Positions 8,476-16,283 of a stretch of DNA of 64,000 nt are shown here, piece by piece (position 1 is the stretch's first letter; each line of letters begins with the position of its first letter). Below the pieces are notes generated by a model. The model ran no database searches. It saw only the letters and a program-made list of their open reading frames with translations, and was not told the origin of the DNA. This stretch comes from Fictibacillus fluitans (GTDB taxonomy: Bacteria > Bacillota > Bacilli > Bacillales > Fictibacillaceae). Location: NCBI RefSeq assembly GCF_030418125.1, contig NZ_JAUHTR010000003.1, positions 310,001 through 374,000 of the forward strand, given 5' to 3'. A program made the position numbers and the translations under genes.

Positions 8476-9588
8476 ATGAACAAAAAGTTATCATCTTTTC
8501 TTGGGGGAAGCGGTGAAGCTTCCAAAAAGAGTGAGCAAATCCAGAACCGGGAAAGCTGGTTGAAGGTCATTGTAATCGGGGCTTTTGCACTTTTACTATT
8601 TTATAAGATTGCGACCTCGCCATTCGTTTTCCGTTTTTCGGACTTTATTTCTTTGTTTGCTTCACTTTTTGCATTGACCATTTCCGTTTTATATTATAAA
8701 AAATTCAACGACCTGGTCCGGAAGCTTGAAGAACGTACTCCCGATACAAAACGAATGGAAGAACCGGCAGTGGCAGCCCTGCCTGAAGGCATCGTAACCA
8801 AAGAAGAACCTGCTGTAGAAGCTGTTTTTCTTGAAGAAGGAGAGAACCAGCTGAAAGAAGATGAGGCAGAAGAGCTTCCGGTCGATGATAAGCAGTCGGT
8901 GGATGTTCAGGCTGAACAGGCAGAAGAACGAGAAGAAGTCCTGCACCAGCCTGAGAACCGGGAAGCGGAAATCGATGAATCCTTTGAAGGAACAGCGGCT
9001 CAGTCAGCAGCTGATCCTGTAACAGTTGCCGAAGCAGATGAACCAGACAACGTTGCAATAAAAGAAGAGCCATCCATTGACCGTATGGATGGGGAAGATA
9101 CGGAAACTGACTGGACGTATTATGAGCCAAGCGAAGAAGACATGAAAACACAGATGCTGAAAGAGGAAGAATTGAAACAAATCGAGATGGACAAGACTCA
9201 GATCTATCAGCAGTTGTACTCGAGGGCTAACCTGAATGAAGAGGAAAGAAAGTTCTATCAGGAACAGCTTCAGGAAAAAGAAAAACAAGCTACTAACCTG
9301 AAGCAGGATTTGATTCAGTTCACAAACCGGATTTCCCAGGCGATCAATCGTACACCCCAGTTTTTCCAAAAGCGGGATTCTCGTATTGAAGGCATTGTGC
9401 GCCTTCTGACTCCTGAATTTGTCAGCGAATCTTCATTGGGAGAAATTAATGGAAAGCTCGATGAACTGGCAGCTACCATACCAGAAGAAACACTTAGTTC
9501 CCTTCAGCGTGAGGGGTACCTGGATGATCGTTATCACTTTACAAGATCAGGATACAGGGAAGCCATTAATGCGAGCAAATTAATTTAA
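8476..9588 (+). CDS. acidic coiled-coil membrane protein, unknown
   Basis: A 370-aa protein. ATG 8476 is chosen for AAAGGA at 8463-8468. Two adjacent membrane segments (about residues 30-47 and 54-75) are followed by a very acidic, Glu-rich region (about 90-240), a predicted coiled coil (EEERKFYQEQLQEKEKQATNLKQDL), and a compact C-terminal domain ending LQREGYLDDRYHFTRSGYREAINASKLI, which looks like a small helical or winged fold. I do not recognise the family. A membrane anchor with a long cytosolic arm fits a scaffold role, but that is only inference. Confidence 0.7.
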   Translation: MNKKLSSFLGGSGEASKKSEQIQNRESWLKVIVIGAFALLLFYKIATSPFVFRFSDFISLFASLFALTISVLYYKKFNDLVRKLEERTPDTKRMEEPAVAALPEGIVTKEEPAVEAVFLEEGENQLKEDEAEELPVDDKQSVDVQAEQAEEREEVLHQPENREAEIDESFEGTAAQSAADPVTVAEADEPDNVAIKEEPSIDRMDGEDTETDWTYYEPSEEDMKTQMLKEEELKQIEMDKTQIYQQLYSRANLNEEERKFYQEQLQEKEKQATNLKQDLIQFTNRISQAINRTPQFFQKRDSRIEGIVRLLTPEFVSESSLGEINGKLDELAATIPEETLSSLQREGYLDDRYHFTRSGYREAINASKLI

Positions 9589-9598
9589 GACCAAAAAA

Positions 9599-9630
9599 AA
9601 GAAGTGCCCTTTACAGGACACTTCTTTTTT
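9599..9630. terminator. bidirectional terminator
   Basis: AAGAAGTGCCCT/AGGACACTTCTT with one mismatch and a TTAC loop. A and T runs on both sides let it serve the convergent genes ending at 9588 and 9640. Confidence 0.85.
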
Positions 9631-9639
9631 CTTTAACGT

Positions 9640-10494
9640 TTAGTTTATGATTCGTTTGAAACCAAGATGCTTTAGAGCGAGATGCAGGCTTGAGAAAGTC
9701 TTTATGCCGTTAAATTCAACCCCGAGGGATGTCATCGTAAGAGCAAGCTCCGGCCGTAAACCGCTGATTTTGGTTTCAACACCAATAAGCTCCAGTGCCT
9801 GAATGACCTGATAAATCTTTTGCGCAACCATCGTATCAATAATGGGAACTCCCGATAAATCAAGGATAAGGTGGCTTAATTCAAGGTTTGTCGAACTTGT
9901 TAAGGCATTGTCCATGAGGATCTGTGCCCGTTTTGTATCAATATCCCCAATCATCGGCAGTATGCCTATTCCATCTCCCAGAAGAACCACCGGAACAGAC
10001 AATTCGTCAATCTCTTCCTCAGCGGTCCTCAAGTGGGAAATATACTTATCCATGTAGGATGTACTTACTATTTGAACAGCAGTATCCACTACCAGGTCAT
10101 ATCCTGAAATCATTTCATAAAACGTATCGAGATCCAAATCTTCGTTTTTTGCTGCTTCTTTAATGATTACCCCAATTTTGTTGCGGTAAAAATGAACCTC
10201 TTCGATCGCATGATCAAGAGGAATGTTCAACGATACAAAAATATCCGCGTAATCATTGCCCCATTCTTTCAGTTTTTCAGCTGTAATGTTTAAAGAAAGC
10301 GGGATGGTTTCCCCATACAACTGAATCAACTGCAGCCGTAAAACCTGAAGACGGTCTTTGTTATTTCCTAAATGCTTATAGTTAAACCGCTCATCGTCAA
10401 GGATGGAATTGGATAACGCTTCTTTTTGTTCTAAGATCAGCGCACTGATTTCCTGAAGATAATTAGTTGGTTTTTTGTTGATCATTTTTGACAT
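9640..10494 (-). CDS. RsbR-type stressosome protein (RsbT co-antagonist)
   Basis: A 284-aa protein with a variable N-terminal domain of the RsbR non-heme-globin type (~1-150) and a C-terminal STAS domain (~165-284). In the stressosome such proteins bind RsbS and RsbT and tune sigma-B. Both phospho-acceptor threonines seem present: T187 in IGDIDTKR and T221 in GVPIIDTMVA, 34 residues apart as T171 and T205 are in RsbRA. GLRPELA closes the STAS core. The SD AGGAGGAGTC precedes the ATG. It is monocistronic. Two further paralogues in this window carry different residues at these sites. Confidence 0.88.
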   Translation of the reverse strand: MSKMINKKPTNYLQEISALILEQKEALSNSILDDERFNYKHLGNNKDRLQVLRLQLIQLYGETIPLSLNITAEKLKEWGNDYADIFVSLNIPLDHAIEEVHFYRNKIGVIIKEAAKNEDLDLDTFYEMISGYDLVVDTAVQIVSTSYMDKYISHLRTAEEEIDELSVPVVLLGDGIGILPMIGDIDTKRAQILMDNALTSSTNLELSHLILDLSGVPIIDTMVAQKIYQVIQALELIGVETKISGLRPELALTMTSLGVEFNGIKTFSSLHLALKHLGFKRIIN

Positions 10495-10816
10495 ATCAGA
10501 CTCCTCCTAAAACACACGCATAGTCTACCCTATATCGTTCGTTCATTTTCCGTTTTTTGTAACGTTCTTATGGAATACACAAAGATTAAGTCAATATATG
10601 GAGTGAATCACTAGGACAGGGGTTCTAAAAACTGCCTTGTTTCCTGGCGATTCCGGTTGTTATGCTCCTTTATTCCTACAGTATGTCCTTCAAATGACCT
10701 TAATTTGCGCATACGGATCAATAAGGGTACGAAGGAGCAAAAATCAGGCACAACCATGGTCATGATTGATTAGAAGTATCTCTCTCTATTGTCATAAATT
10801 ATGTATTTTTTCTCAA

Positions 10817-10831
10817 AGATAGCGCTTTCAA
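10817..10831 (-). promoter_or_regulatory. CcpA cre box upstream of the carbonic anhydrase gene
   Basis: The minus strand reads TTGAAAGCGCTATCT, matching WTGNAANCGNWNNCW at every position. It lies about 50-64 bp upstream of the -10 of the carbonic anhydrase-SulP operon. This suggests control by carbon catabolite status, either activation or repression. The match is seen; the function is inferred. Confidence 0.6.
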
Positions 10832-10850
10832 CCAAATTTCCCTTAATTAA

Positions 10851-10886
10851 ACTGTAAACGTACAGTACTACGTTACACTGTATAAT
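10851..10886 (+). promoter_or_regulatory. promoter and palindromic operator of the carbonic anhydrase operon
   Basis: A consensus -10, TATAAT, lies at 10881-10886. ACTGTA (10851-10856) and TACAGT (10861-10866) form an inverted repeat with a 4-bp spacer over the -35 area, and a third half-site ACTGTA (10877-10882) overlaps the -10. The arrangement suggests a dimeric repressor; its identity is not evident. Confidence 0.5.
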
Positions 10887-10917
10887 TAGCGCATCACATA
10901 AAAAGGGAGAGAGAAAC

Positions 10918-11496
10918 ATGTCAATTATTTCTGAGATCATGGAACACAATCAAACCTTTGTGAAAGATGAAGTGTACAGAGATTTTGAAACAACCAAATT
11001 TCCGAACAAAAAGATGGTCATTTTAACGTGTATGGATACGAGGCTTACAGAACTGCTGCCTAAAGCGATGGGTTTTTGCAATGGAGACGCCAAAATCATA
11101 AAAAATGCCGGAGCGCTTATTTCGCACCCGTTCGGCAGTGTTATGCGAAGCATCCTTGTTGCCATTTATGAATTGGGAGCAGAAGAAGTATGTGTGATTG
11201 GCCATAAGGATTGCGGCATGTCCGGGCTCCGTCACGATTCTTTTCTTGATAAGGTAAAGGAGAAAGGCATTGATCAAGACCAGCTGGAATTTTTAAAAAG
11301 TGCAGGTATAGACCTTGAAAAGTGGCTGACAGGCTTTGACCGTGTGGAAGATAGCGTAGCCCACAGTGTGGCACTGATTAAAAATCATCCGCTGCTTCCT
11401 GAAGGAATTAAAGTGCACGGACTTGTTATCGACCCGCATACAGGAGGATTGGCGGCTGTTGAAATGCATGATGCTGTAAAAACGCTTCAGCCTTAA
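10918..11496 (+). CDS. beta-class carbonic anhydrase
   Basis: A 192-aa cytosolic zinc enzyme interconverting CO2 and bicarbonate. Zinc ligands and the catalytic pair are visible: CMDTR (Cys, and the Asp-Arg dyad) near residue 38, and the His and Cys of GHKDCGM near 98-102. NAGALISHPFGSVMRSIL between them is typical of the YtiB/plant-type beta family. The SD is AAAGGGAGAG. It is followed after 35 bp by a SulP transporter, an arrangement also known in other Bacillaceae, which implies bicarbonate uptake linked to hydration. Confidence 0.92.
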   Translation: MSIISEIMEHNQTFVKDEVYRDFETTKFPNKKMVILTCMDTRLTELLPKAMGFCNGDAKIIKNAGALISHPFGSVMRSILVAIYELGAEEVCVIGHKDCGMSGLRHDSFLDKVKEKGIDQDQLEFLKSAGIDLEKWLTGFDRVEDSVAHSVALIKNHPLLPEGIKVHGLVIDPHTGGLAAVEMHDAVKTLQP

Positions 11497-11531
11497 AGAC
11501 AATAGAGAGATAACAGAGAGGGAGAGATTGA

Positions 11532-13169
11532 ATGAGTCTAGTTAACCGTTTTAAGGGATATACACTGGCTGATTTGAGAAAGGACCTGGTGGCCGGCTTT
11601 ATTGTAGGGATTGTCGCGATCCCCCTTGGAATGGCATTTGCCATCGCATCAGGCGTTCGTCCGGAAAATGGATTGTATACCGTTATCATCGCGGGCATTT
11701 TGATTTCACTGCTCGGCGGATCGCGCTATCAGATCGGGGGACCTACCGGGGCGTTTGTTCCGATATTGCTGGGGATTGTAATGCAATATGGGTTTCAAAA
11801 CCTGCTGATTGCCGGTTTTATGGCAGGAATCATGCTCGTGATCATGGGGCTTTTAAAATGGGGGTCACTCATCAAATACATACCCAGGCCCGTTATCATT
11901 GGTTTTACGGCAGGGATTGCTGTCATTATTTTCTCGGGGCAAATTTCTAATTTCCTTGGTCTGAAAGATGTGGAAAAGCATGAAGAATTTCATCTCAACA
12001 TGGTGGCAATCTGGGATAAGATTTCAACACTGAATGGAAAAAGTGTGCTGGTAGCTCTTGTCTGCCTTGCATTATTGATCGCTGTGCCAAAAAAAACGAG
12101 TAAAATTCCGCCGGCTCTTATCGGTCTGCTTGGATCTACCTTAGTAGGATTTTTATTGTTCCAGGGACAGATTCCAACGATTGGTACCGCTTTTGGAGAT
12201 ATACCGAACAAGCTTCCGGAATTTCAATTCTTCGATTTATCGCTTGAAAAGATTATCTATCTTCTTCCTCCTGCCATCGCCATCGCCCTTCTTGGCGGGA
12301 TTGAATCGCTATTGTCAGCGATGGTGGCAGACGGCATGAAACAAGGCTACAAACATGACAGCAACAAAGAACTGGTGGGACAAGGTATCGCAAATATCGT
12401 TGCGCCGCTCTTTGGAGGAATTCCGGCAACCGGTGCTATTGCAAGAACCGCCACCAATATTAAAAACGGAGCCGTATCAAAGGTGTCAGGCGTTTTCCAT
12501 GGAGTTGTTGTTCTGCTTGTGCTGCTCTTGTTTGCACCCTATGCTTCTCTCATTCCGCTAGCCAGTATGGCACCGATCTTAATGGTTGTTGCCTGGAATA
12601 TGAGTGAAAAAAGGCAGTTCATGCATGTGCTGAAAACAAAGACTATGGATTCTGTTATATTGCTGACGACCTTTTTGCTGACAGTATTCACCGATTTGGC
12701 TACTGCGGTTATTGCCGGATTGCTTCTTGCTTTTGTGATTTTTATTACGAGGATGAGCCGTTCCCTGCACATCAAGAAGGGAAAAACAGCGCTCACTCAT
12801 TTGGCAGAGCATGAGAAGGAAGGCATTGAGGTCATTACCCTGAAGGGCCCTCTCTTTTTCGGATCAACCGATGTTCTTGAAGAATCGGTCGGTATGAAAC
12901 AAAAAGAAAAGGTTGTCATTCTTAAGCTGCAGGATGTCCCCTATATTGATACCAGCGCAGAGGCAGCGTTGTTAAATATTGTAAAGAAGGTGAACAGGCA
13001 TAATGGGGAGCTGTTGATTGTGGGACTTCAGCCTGAGCCCAAGCTATTACTGGAGCGTACAGGACTCACCCGCGAGATCGGGCACCACCGGTTCTTTGAA
13101 CGGATGGAAGAGGCCCTGAGCACCGCCAAACAATTGATGAAAACAAAAGTGTCGAGCCAAATCTCCTGA
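11532..13169 (+). CDS. SulP family anion transporter with STAS domain
   Basis: A 545-aa transporter with 11-12 membrane segments (~1-415) and a cytosolic STAS domain (~435-540). SulP signatures include the first-helix region KDLVAGFIVGIVAIPLGMAFAIASG, GGSRYQIGGPTGAFVPI and GGIPATGAIARTATNIKNGA. The family carries sulfate or bicarbonate. The upstream carbonic anhydrase with no promoter gap (35 bp) makes bicarbonate the favoured substrate, although sulfate cannot be excluded. The SD GAGAGGGAGAG precedes ATG 11532. Confidence 0.92.
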   Translation: MSLVNRFKGYTLADLRKDLVAGFIVGIVAIPLGMAFAIASGVRPENGLYTVIIAGILISLLGGSRYQIGGPTGAFVPILLGIVMQYGFQNLLIAGFMAGIMLVIMGLLKWGSLIKYIPRPVIIGFTAGIAVIIFSGQISNFLGLKDVEKHEEFHLNMVAIWDKISTLNGKSVLVALVCLALLIAVPKKTSKIPPALIGLLGSTLVGFLLFQGQIPTIGTAFGDIPNKLPEFQFFDLSLEKIIYLLPPAIAIALLGGIESLLSAMVADGMKQGYKHDSNKELVGQGIANIVAPLFGGIPATGAIARTATNIKNGAVSKVSGVFHGVVVLLVLLLFAPYASLIPLASMAPILMVVAWNMSEKRQFMHVLKTKTMDSVILLTTFLLTVFTDLATAVIAGLLLAFVIFITRMSRSLHIKKGKTALTHLAEHEKEGIEVITLKGPLFFGSTDVLEESVGMKQKEKVVILKLQDVPYIDTSAEAALLNIVKKVNRHNGELLIVGLQPEPKLLLERTGLTREIGHHRFFERMEEALSTAKQLMKTKVSSQIS

Positions 13170-13171
13170 TA

Positions 13172-13220
13172 AAAAGCTGCCGCTCTCTTTCATTACAATG
13201 GAAGAGGCGGCTTTTCTTTT
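13172..13220 (+). terminator. intrinsic terminator of the carbonic anhydrase-SulP operon
   Basis: The stem AAGCTGCC/GGCGGCTT, with a G-U and imperfect extension inside, is followed by TTTTCTTTT. Confidence 0.75.
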
Positions 13221-13340
13221 GGTTTAAGCTTGAGCTTTAAAGATAATATTAAAACAATAGTTATTTCTTTTTATACATGGTAAAGTTCCATATAGTATGG
13301 TTTATTCCTATACATAATCGTTGAAAAAGAAGGGTTGCGC

Positions 13341-14186
13341 ATGTTGTTAGGTAATAAAATGGTCAGGATAGGATTTGAAGTGGCATGTATCATTTTTGGA
13401 AGCATGCTCGTTGCAGTAGGGTCGAATACGCTGCTTTTGCCCGCCCACTTGCTTTCAGGGGGCCTCATGGGTATTTGTATGATCATATACAATGTAACCG
13501 GCTGGTCAGTGGGAACTCAATATTTACTCTATAATATTCCATTGCTTGTTCTGGCTTATATCCATCTTGGCAGGAAATTTATTGTGTATACGCTGCTTGC
13601 GGTAGGTTTTGACTCTTTGTTCCTGCATCTGGTTCCAATTAAAATGATGTGGACACAGAACATTATCCTTGCAGCCATTTTCGGAGGCGTGGTTTCCTTC
13701 GCCGGAGGTGCGATCATGCTTCGGGCAGGAGGTTCAAATGGTGGTCTGGACGTATTGGGAAGGGTGATTGCCAAATACAAAAACCTGTCCATTGCAAGGT
13801 TCGGCCTCATTATGAACTTTATAATCATTACAATATCGGCGGTAATCTTCAACGTACAGTCAGCAATGTTCACCATTCTTTCCATGTATGTTGGTGCCAA
13901 AACGTATGATACGATCCTTACGGTTGCAGAAAGAAGCTCTGTAATGATTGTCACCGATAAGGGAAGTGAAGTGTCGTCTGCGCTGAACGAAGCGTTTAAC
14001 CGCGGAGTTACGTTTTGGGATGGTGAAGGAGCGTATTCACATACGAGCAAACAGGTTGTGTTTTGTGTCATTGTAAATATCCAATGGTCTGATCTTGTGG
14101 ATATTGTGAAGGAAGTGGATGAAACAGCGTTCATTACAGCTGTTCCGGCTCATAAAATTGTAGGTAACTTCAAAAATGTATGGTAA
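13341..14186 (+). CDS. YitT family membrane protein (DUF161/DUF2179)
   Basis: A 281-aa protein with five or six membrane segments in the first ~185 residues and a C-terminal DUF2179 domain (~195-281) with GVTFWDGEGAYSHTSKQVVFCVI. The family signature GANTLLLPAHLLSGG-like stretch (SNTLLLPAHLLSGGLMGI) and GGSNGGLDVLGRVIAKY are present. ATG 13341 is preferred over TTG 13335 because the SD (AAGAAGGG) abuts the latter. Function is unproven; members are frequently called membrane or Na+-related proteins without evidence. It is monocistronic. Confidence 0.88.
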   Translation: MLLGNKMVRIGFEVACIIFGSMLVAVGSNTLLLPAHLLSGGLMGICMIIYNVTGWSVGTQYLLYNIPLLVLAYIHLGRKFIVYTLLAVGFDSLFLHLVPIKMMWTQNIILAAIFGGVVSFAGGAIMLRAGGSNGGLDVLGRVIAKYKNLSIARFGLIMNFIIITISAVIFNVQSAMFTILSMYVGAKTYDTILTVAERSSVMIVTDKGSEVSSALNEAFNRGVTFWDGEGAYSHTSKQVVFCVIVNIQWSDLVDIVKEVDETAFITAVPAHKIVGNFKNVW

Positions 14187-14243
14187 AAACCCGCTGGGCT
14201 GATTTTTGCGCTAAACGCGCAATGAAATCGCCCGCGGGTTTTA
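14184..14243. terminator. large bidirectional terminator between convergent genes
   Basis: AAAACCCGC-GGGC-GATTT pairs with AAATCGCCCGCGGGTTTT with two single-base bulges; the loop carries its own TGCGC/GCGCA hairpin. T runs flank both sides. Confidence 0.8.
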
Positions 14244-14567
14244 ATTTTCCTTTTTTTCAGCAAGGTGCTTCAGCATCGACATTTTATTTTGCCAGAACTG
14301 CTCAAAGTAGGAGAGCCATTGTTCCAGCTCTGAGAGCGGTTCGGGCTTCAGGGTAAACCGTTTTTCTCTTCCGGTTTTCCTGCTTTCGACCAGACCGGCT
14401 TCATCCAAAATGAGCAGATGCTTCGATACGGCTGTACGGCTGATGGGAAACTTTTCTGCAACTTCCGTAACCGCAAGTTCCCGTCCGGCCAGCAGTTTCA
14501 AAATTTCCCGCCGCGTGGGGTCAGCGATGGCCTGAAAGACATCATGCCTCTTTGGTGAAGTGCTCAT
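14241..14567 (-). CDS. ArsR family winged-helix repressor
   Basis: A 108-aa regulator. FQAIADPTRREILKLLAGRELAV, SRTAVSKHLLILDEAGLV and RKTGREKRFTLKPEPL are the ArsR helix-turn-helix and wing. There are no metal-binding cysteines, placing it in the group paired with AHSA1/SRPBCC proteins. It starts with an ATGA overlap on the upstream SRPBCC gene and ends in the shared terminator. It probably binds the AACC-N4-GGTT palindromes in the operon promoter (15023-15063) and autoregulates; that is inference. Confidence 0.9.
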   Translation of the reverse strand: MSTSPKRHDVFQAIADPTRREILKLLAGRELAVTEVAEKFPISRTAVSKHLLILDEAGLVESRKTGREKRFTLKPEPLSELEQWLSYFEQFWQNKMSMLKHLAEKKEN

Positions 14568-14995
14568 TTCTTTTCTGCAGTGTCTTTCAAGGTTTGCATG
14601 ATTTTTGCCCAGCCGCCGCTCATATTGTCTCGGACCGCAGAAACTTTTTGCTGGGCCTTAGGCAGTACAGCATCAGGATGTCCCCAGCCGGAATGGGTAA
14701 GGGTAAAGTGAGTTTTTCCTTCTTCTTCTTTAAGTTCAAATGTAACAATCCAGCCAAATTGATCCCATGCAAAAGAAAGTTTGTTTGGTGGTTCAACCAG
14801 AAGAACCTTGCATGGTGAAGGACCGAATGGCGACTGAATATGAAATTCATGGCCGACATGCGGCTCAAAATCATTGGGCATAAACCAGCTGGAGATGCCT
14901 TCGGCTGTGGCTGCCAAATTCCATACTTTTTCAATGGGAGCTTCAATCACTTCTTCATACTGTATATCTTTTGCGCGTTCAGTTGATTCAGACAT
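14564..14995 (-). CDS. SRPBCC/AHSA1-domain protein
   Basis: A 143-aa helix-grip (Bet v1-like) protein that would bind a hydrophobic ligand in its cavity. Typical pieces are YEEVIEAPIEKVWNLAATAEGISSWFMP, FGPSPCKVLLVEPPNKLSFAWD and FTLTHSGWG near the C-terminal helix. The start at 14995 is preferred because AAAGGAG lies just upstream; an ATG at 15040 would place the promoter inside the gene. It is translationally coupled to the ArsR repressor. The ligand is unknown. Confidence 0.88.
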   Translation of the reverse strand: MSESTERAKDIQYEEVIEAPIEKVWNLAATAEGISSWFMPNDFEPHVGHEFHIQSPFGPSPCKVLLVEPPNKLSFAWDQFGWIVTFELKEEEGKTHFTLTHSGWGHPDAVLPKAQQKVSAVRDNMSGGWAKIMQTLKDTAEKK

Positions 14996-15022
14996 AGATC
15001 TTCTCCTTTTAATAAAATATGT

Positions 15023-15072
15023 AACCGTTTGGTTTCGCATTGATTATATACAACCAAATGGTTTCATGTCAA
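15023..15072 (-). promoter_or_regulatory. sigma-A promoter with twin operators for the SRPBCC-ArsR operon
   Basis: On the minus strand TTGACA (15067-15072) and TATAAT (15043-15048) are separated by 18 bp. The palindrome AACCATTTGGTT (15052-15063) sits in the spacer and AACCAAACGGTT (15023-15034) lies just past the expected start site. Both share AACC-N4-GGTT and are 29 bp apart. The layout predicts tight autorepression by the ArsR protein. Confidence 0.8.
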
Positions 15073-15161
15073 TGCTTTTTATTAATTTACAAAAATTTCA
15101 AGGTATTGTTTTTCTCATTAGAGAGAGAATTTAAGTATACCAATTGAGGAGGTGAAAACAC

Positions 15162-15374
15162 ATGGCTCAACAAGGTGGAAACAACAACGAACTATTGGTT
15201 CAAGGTGCTCAACAAGCTATCGACCAAATGAAGTACGAAATCGCTTCTGAATTTGGTGTACAACTTGGTGCTGACCAAACTGCTCGTGCTAACGGATCTG
15301 TTGGTGGAGAAATCACTAAACGTCTAGTTGCTCAAGCTCAATCTCAACTTTCTGGATTTGGTGGACAACGCTAA
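15162..15374 (+). CDS. alpha/beta-type small acid-soluble spore protein
   Basis: A 70-aa DNA-coating spore protein that protects DNA in the dormant spore and is degraded at germination. The GPR protease site EIASEFGV is present (residues 26-33), as is the family end [16 protein letters not shown]. The N-terminus is rich in Gln, Asn and Gly. The SD GAGGAGGTG is strong. Codon use is strikingly biased to highly expressed codons (CAA, GCT, GGT, CGT). Forespore (sigma-G) expression is expected, but I could not assign a clear sigma-G promoter. Confidence 0.97.
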   Translation: MAQQGGNNNELLVQGAQQAIDQMKYEIASEFGVQLGADQTARANGSVGGEITKRLVAQAQSQLSGFGGQR

Positions 15375-15412
15375 TTATAGCGAAGACGACAAAACAGAAT
15401 ATTTAATGGACA

Positions 15413-15447
15413 AGGGCTGCCTCCAGTAGGCAGCTCTTATTTATTTC
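15413..15447 (+). terminator. intrinsic terminator of the SASP gene
   Basis: The stem AGGGCTGCCT/AGGCAGCTCT has one G-U pair and a CCAGT loop, followed by a T-rich tail. Confidence 0.85.
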
Positions 15448-15518
15448 CAGTATGTTGTCCGGGCTTGCGTTGCATAATACAGTTGTGGAGAAGTTTACAA
15501 TCGGAGGTTCAATACAAC

Positions 15519-16238
15519 ATGTGGTCACAACAGAGAATGAATCATTTTAAAGAAGTATTGCTTGAAATGAAGGAGAGCCTGGACAGCAGGCTAAAGGATA
15601 ACGGGCATTATGGATCAGAATTTGAGCTGATTAAAGAATCGGTCAGCGAGCTTTCCAACTATGACAATCATCCGGGGGATACGGGTACCGAATTGTTTGA
15701 GCGGCAAAAGGATATTGCGCTAAATGATCTGAATGAAACACAGCTGAAATCCATAAATGAAGCGCTGAACCGGATCGACAGCGGGGAATACGGCTATTGT
15801 AAGACGTGTGGCCAGCCCATAGCTGCGGAACGTCTCGAAGCCCTGCCTGCAACAGCCTACTGCAAAGAACACAGCCTGGAGCAGACGGGCTCTAACCGGC
15901 GTCCGATTGAAGAGGAAGTGCTCATGCCTCCTTATGGAAAGTTTGATAATGATGAAAAGGATGCGACATTCTATGATGCCGAAGATTCCTGGCAGGATGT
16001 AGCCGTTTATGGAACAAGTGAAACACCATCGGATTTCTCTGAGAACGGAATGCTCAATTACAACGAAATGTTTGTGGAATCAGAAGAGAATGTCGGGTAT
16101 GTAGAAGATATTGAAGGGTTTATTGCCACCGACATAGATGGAAGCAACACCCATATCATACCTAATAAAATGCACAAGGATTATGAACGGTTTTTAATGG
16201 ACCAGGAACAAACCGATGAAGATTCTGATTATGTGTAA
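15519..16238 (+). CDS. yteA: YteA family DksA/TraR-type zinc-finger protein
   Basis: A 239-aa protein matching the length of Bacillus YteA. An N-terminal helical region (NHFKEVLLEMKESLDSRL) is followed by SELSNYDNHPGDTGTELFERQKDIAL, the DksA-like zinc finger CKTCGQP...YCKEH near residues 90-117, and an acidic tail. ATG 15519 is chosen because CGGAGG lies at 15502-15507. YteA is linked to sporulation; the exact role is not established. It is monocistronic. Confidence 0.9.
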   Translation: MWSQQRMNHFKEVLLEMKESLDSRLKDNGHYGSEFELIKESVSELSNYDNHPGDTGTELFERQKDIALNDLNETQLKSINEALNRIDSGEYGYCKTCGQPIAAERLEALPATAYCKEHSLEQTGSNRRPIEEEVLMPPYGKFDNDEKDATFYDAEDSWQDVAVYGTSETPSDFSENGMLNYNEMFVESEENVGYVEDIEGFIATDIDGSNTHIIPNKMHKDYERFLMDQEQTDEDSDYV

Positions 16239-16242
16239 ATCA

Positions 16243-16283
16243 TAAAACTCCTTATCCTCATGCCAGAGGAAAGGAGTTTTATG
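16243..16283. terminator. bidirectional terminator yteA / nfo
   Basis: AAAACTCCTT pairs with AAGGAGTTTT, with an inner TCCTC/GAGGA stem. It lies between convergent genes and overlaps the last codons of the minus-strand gene. Confidence 0.8.

Noticed and set aside
13556-14134. 192-codon minus-strand frame within the YitT gene
   Set aside because: Shadow of a well supported gene; composition typical of reversed membrane-protein sequence.
15098-15160. Sigma-G promoter for the SASP gene
   Set aside because: Expected from biology but no -35/-10 pair could be aligned with confidence.
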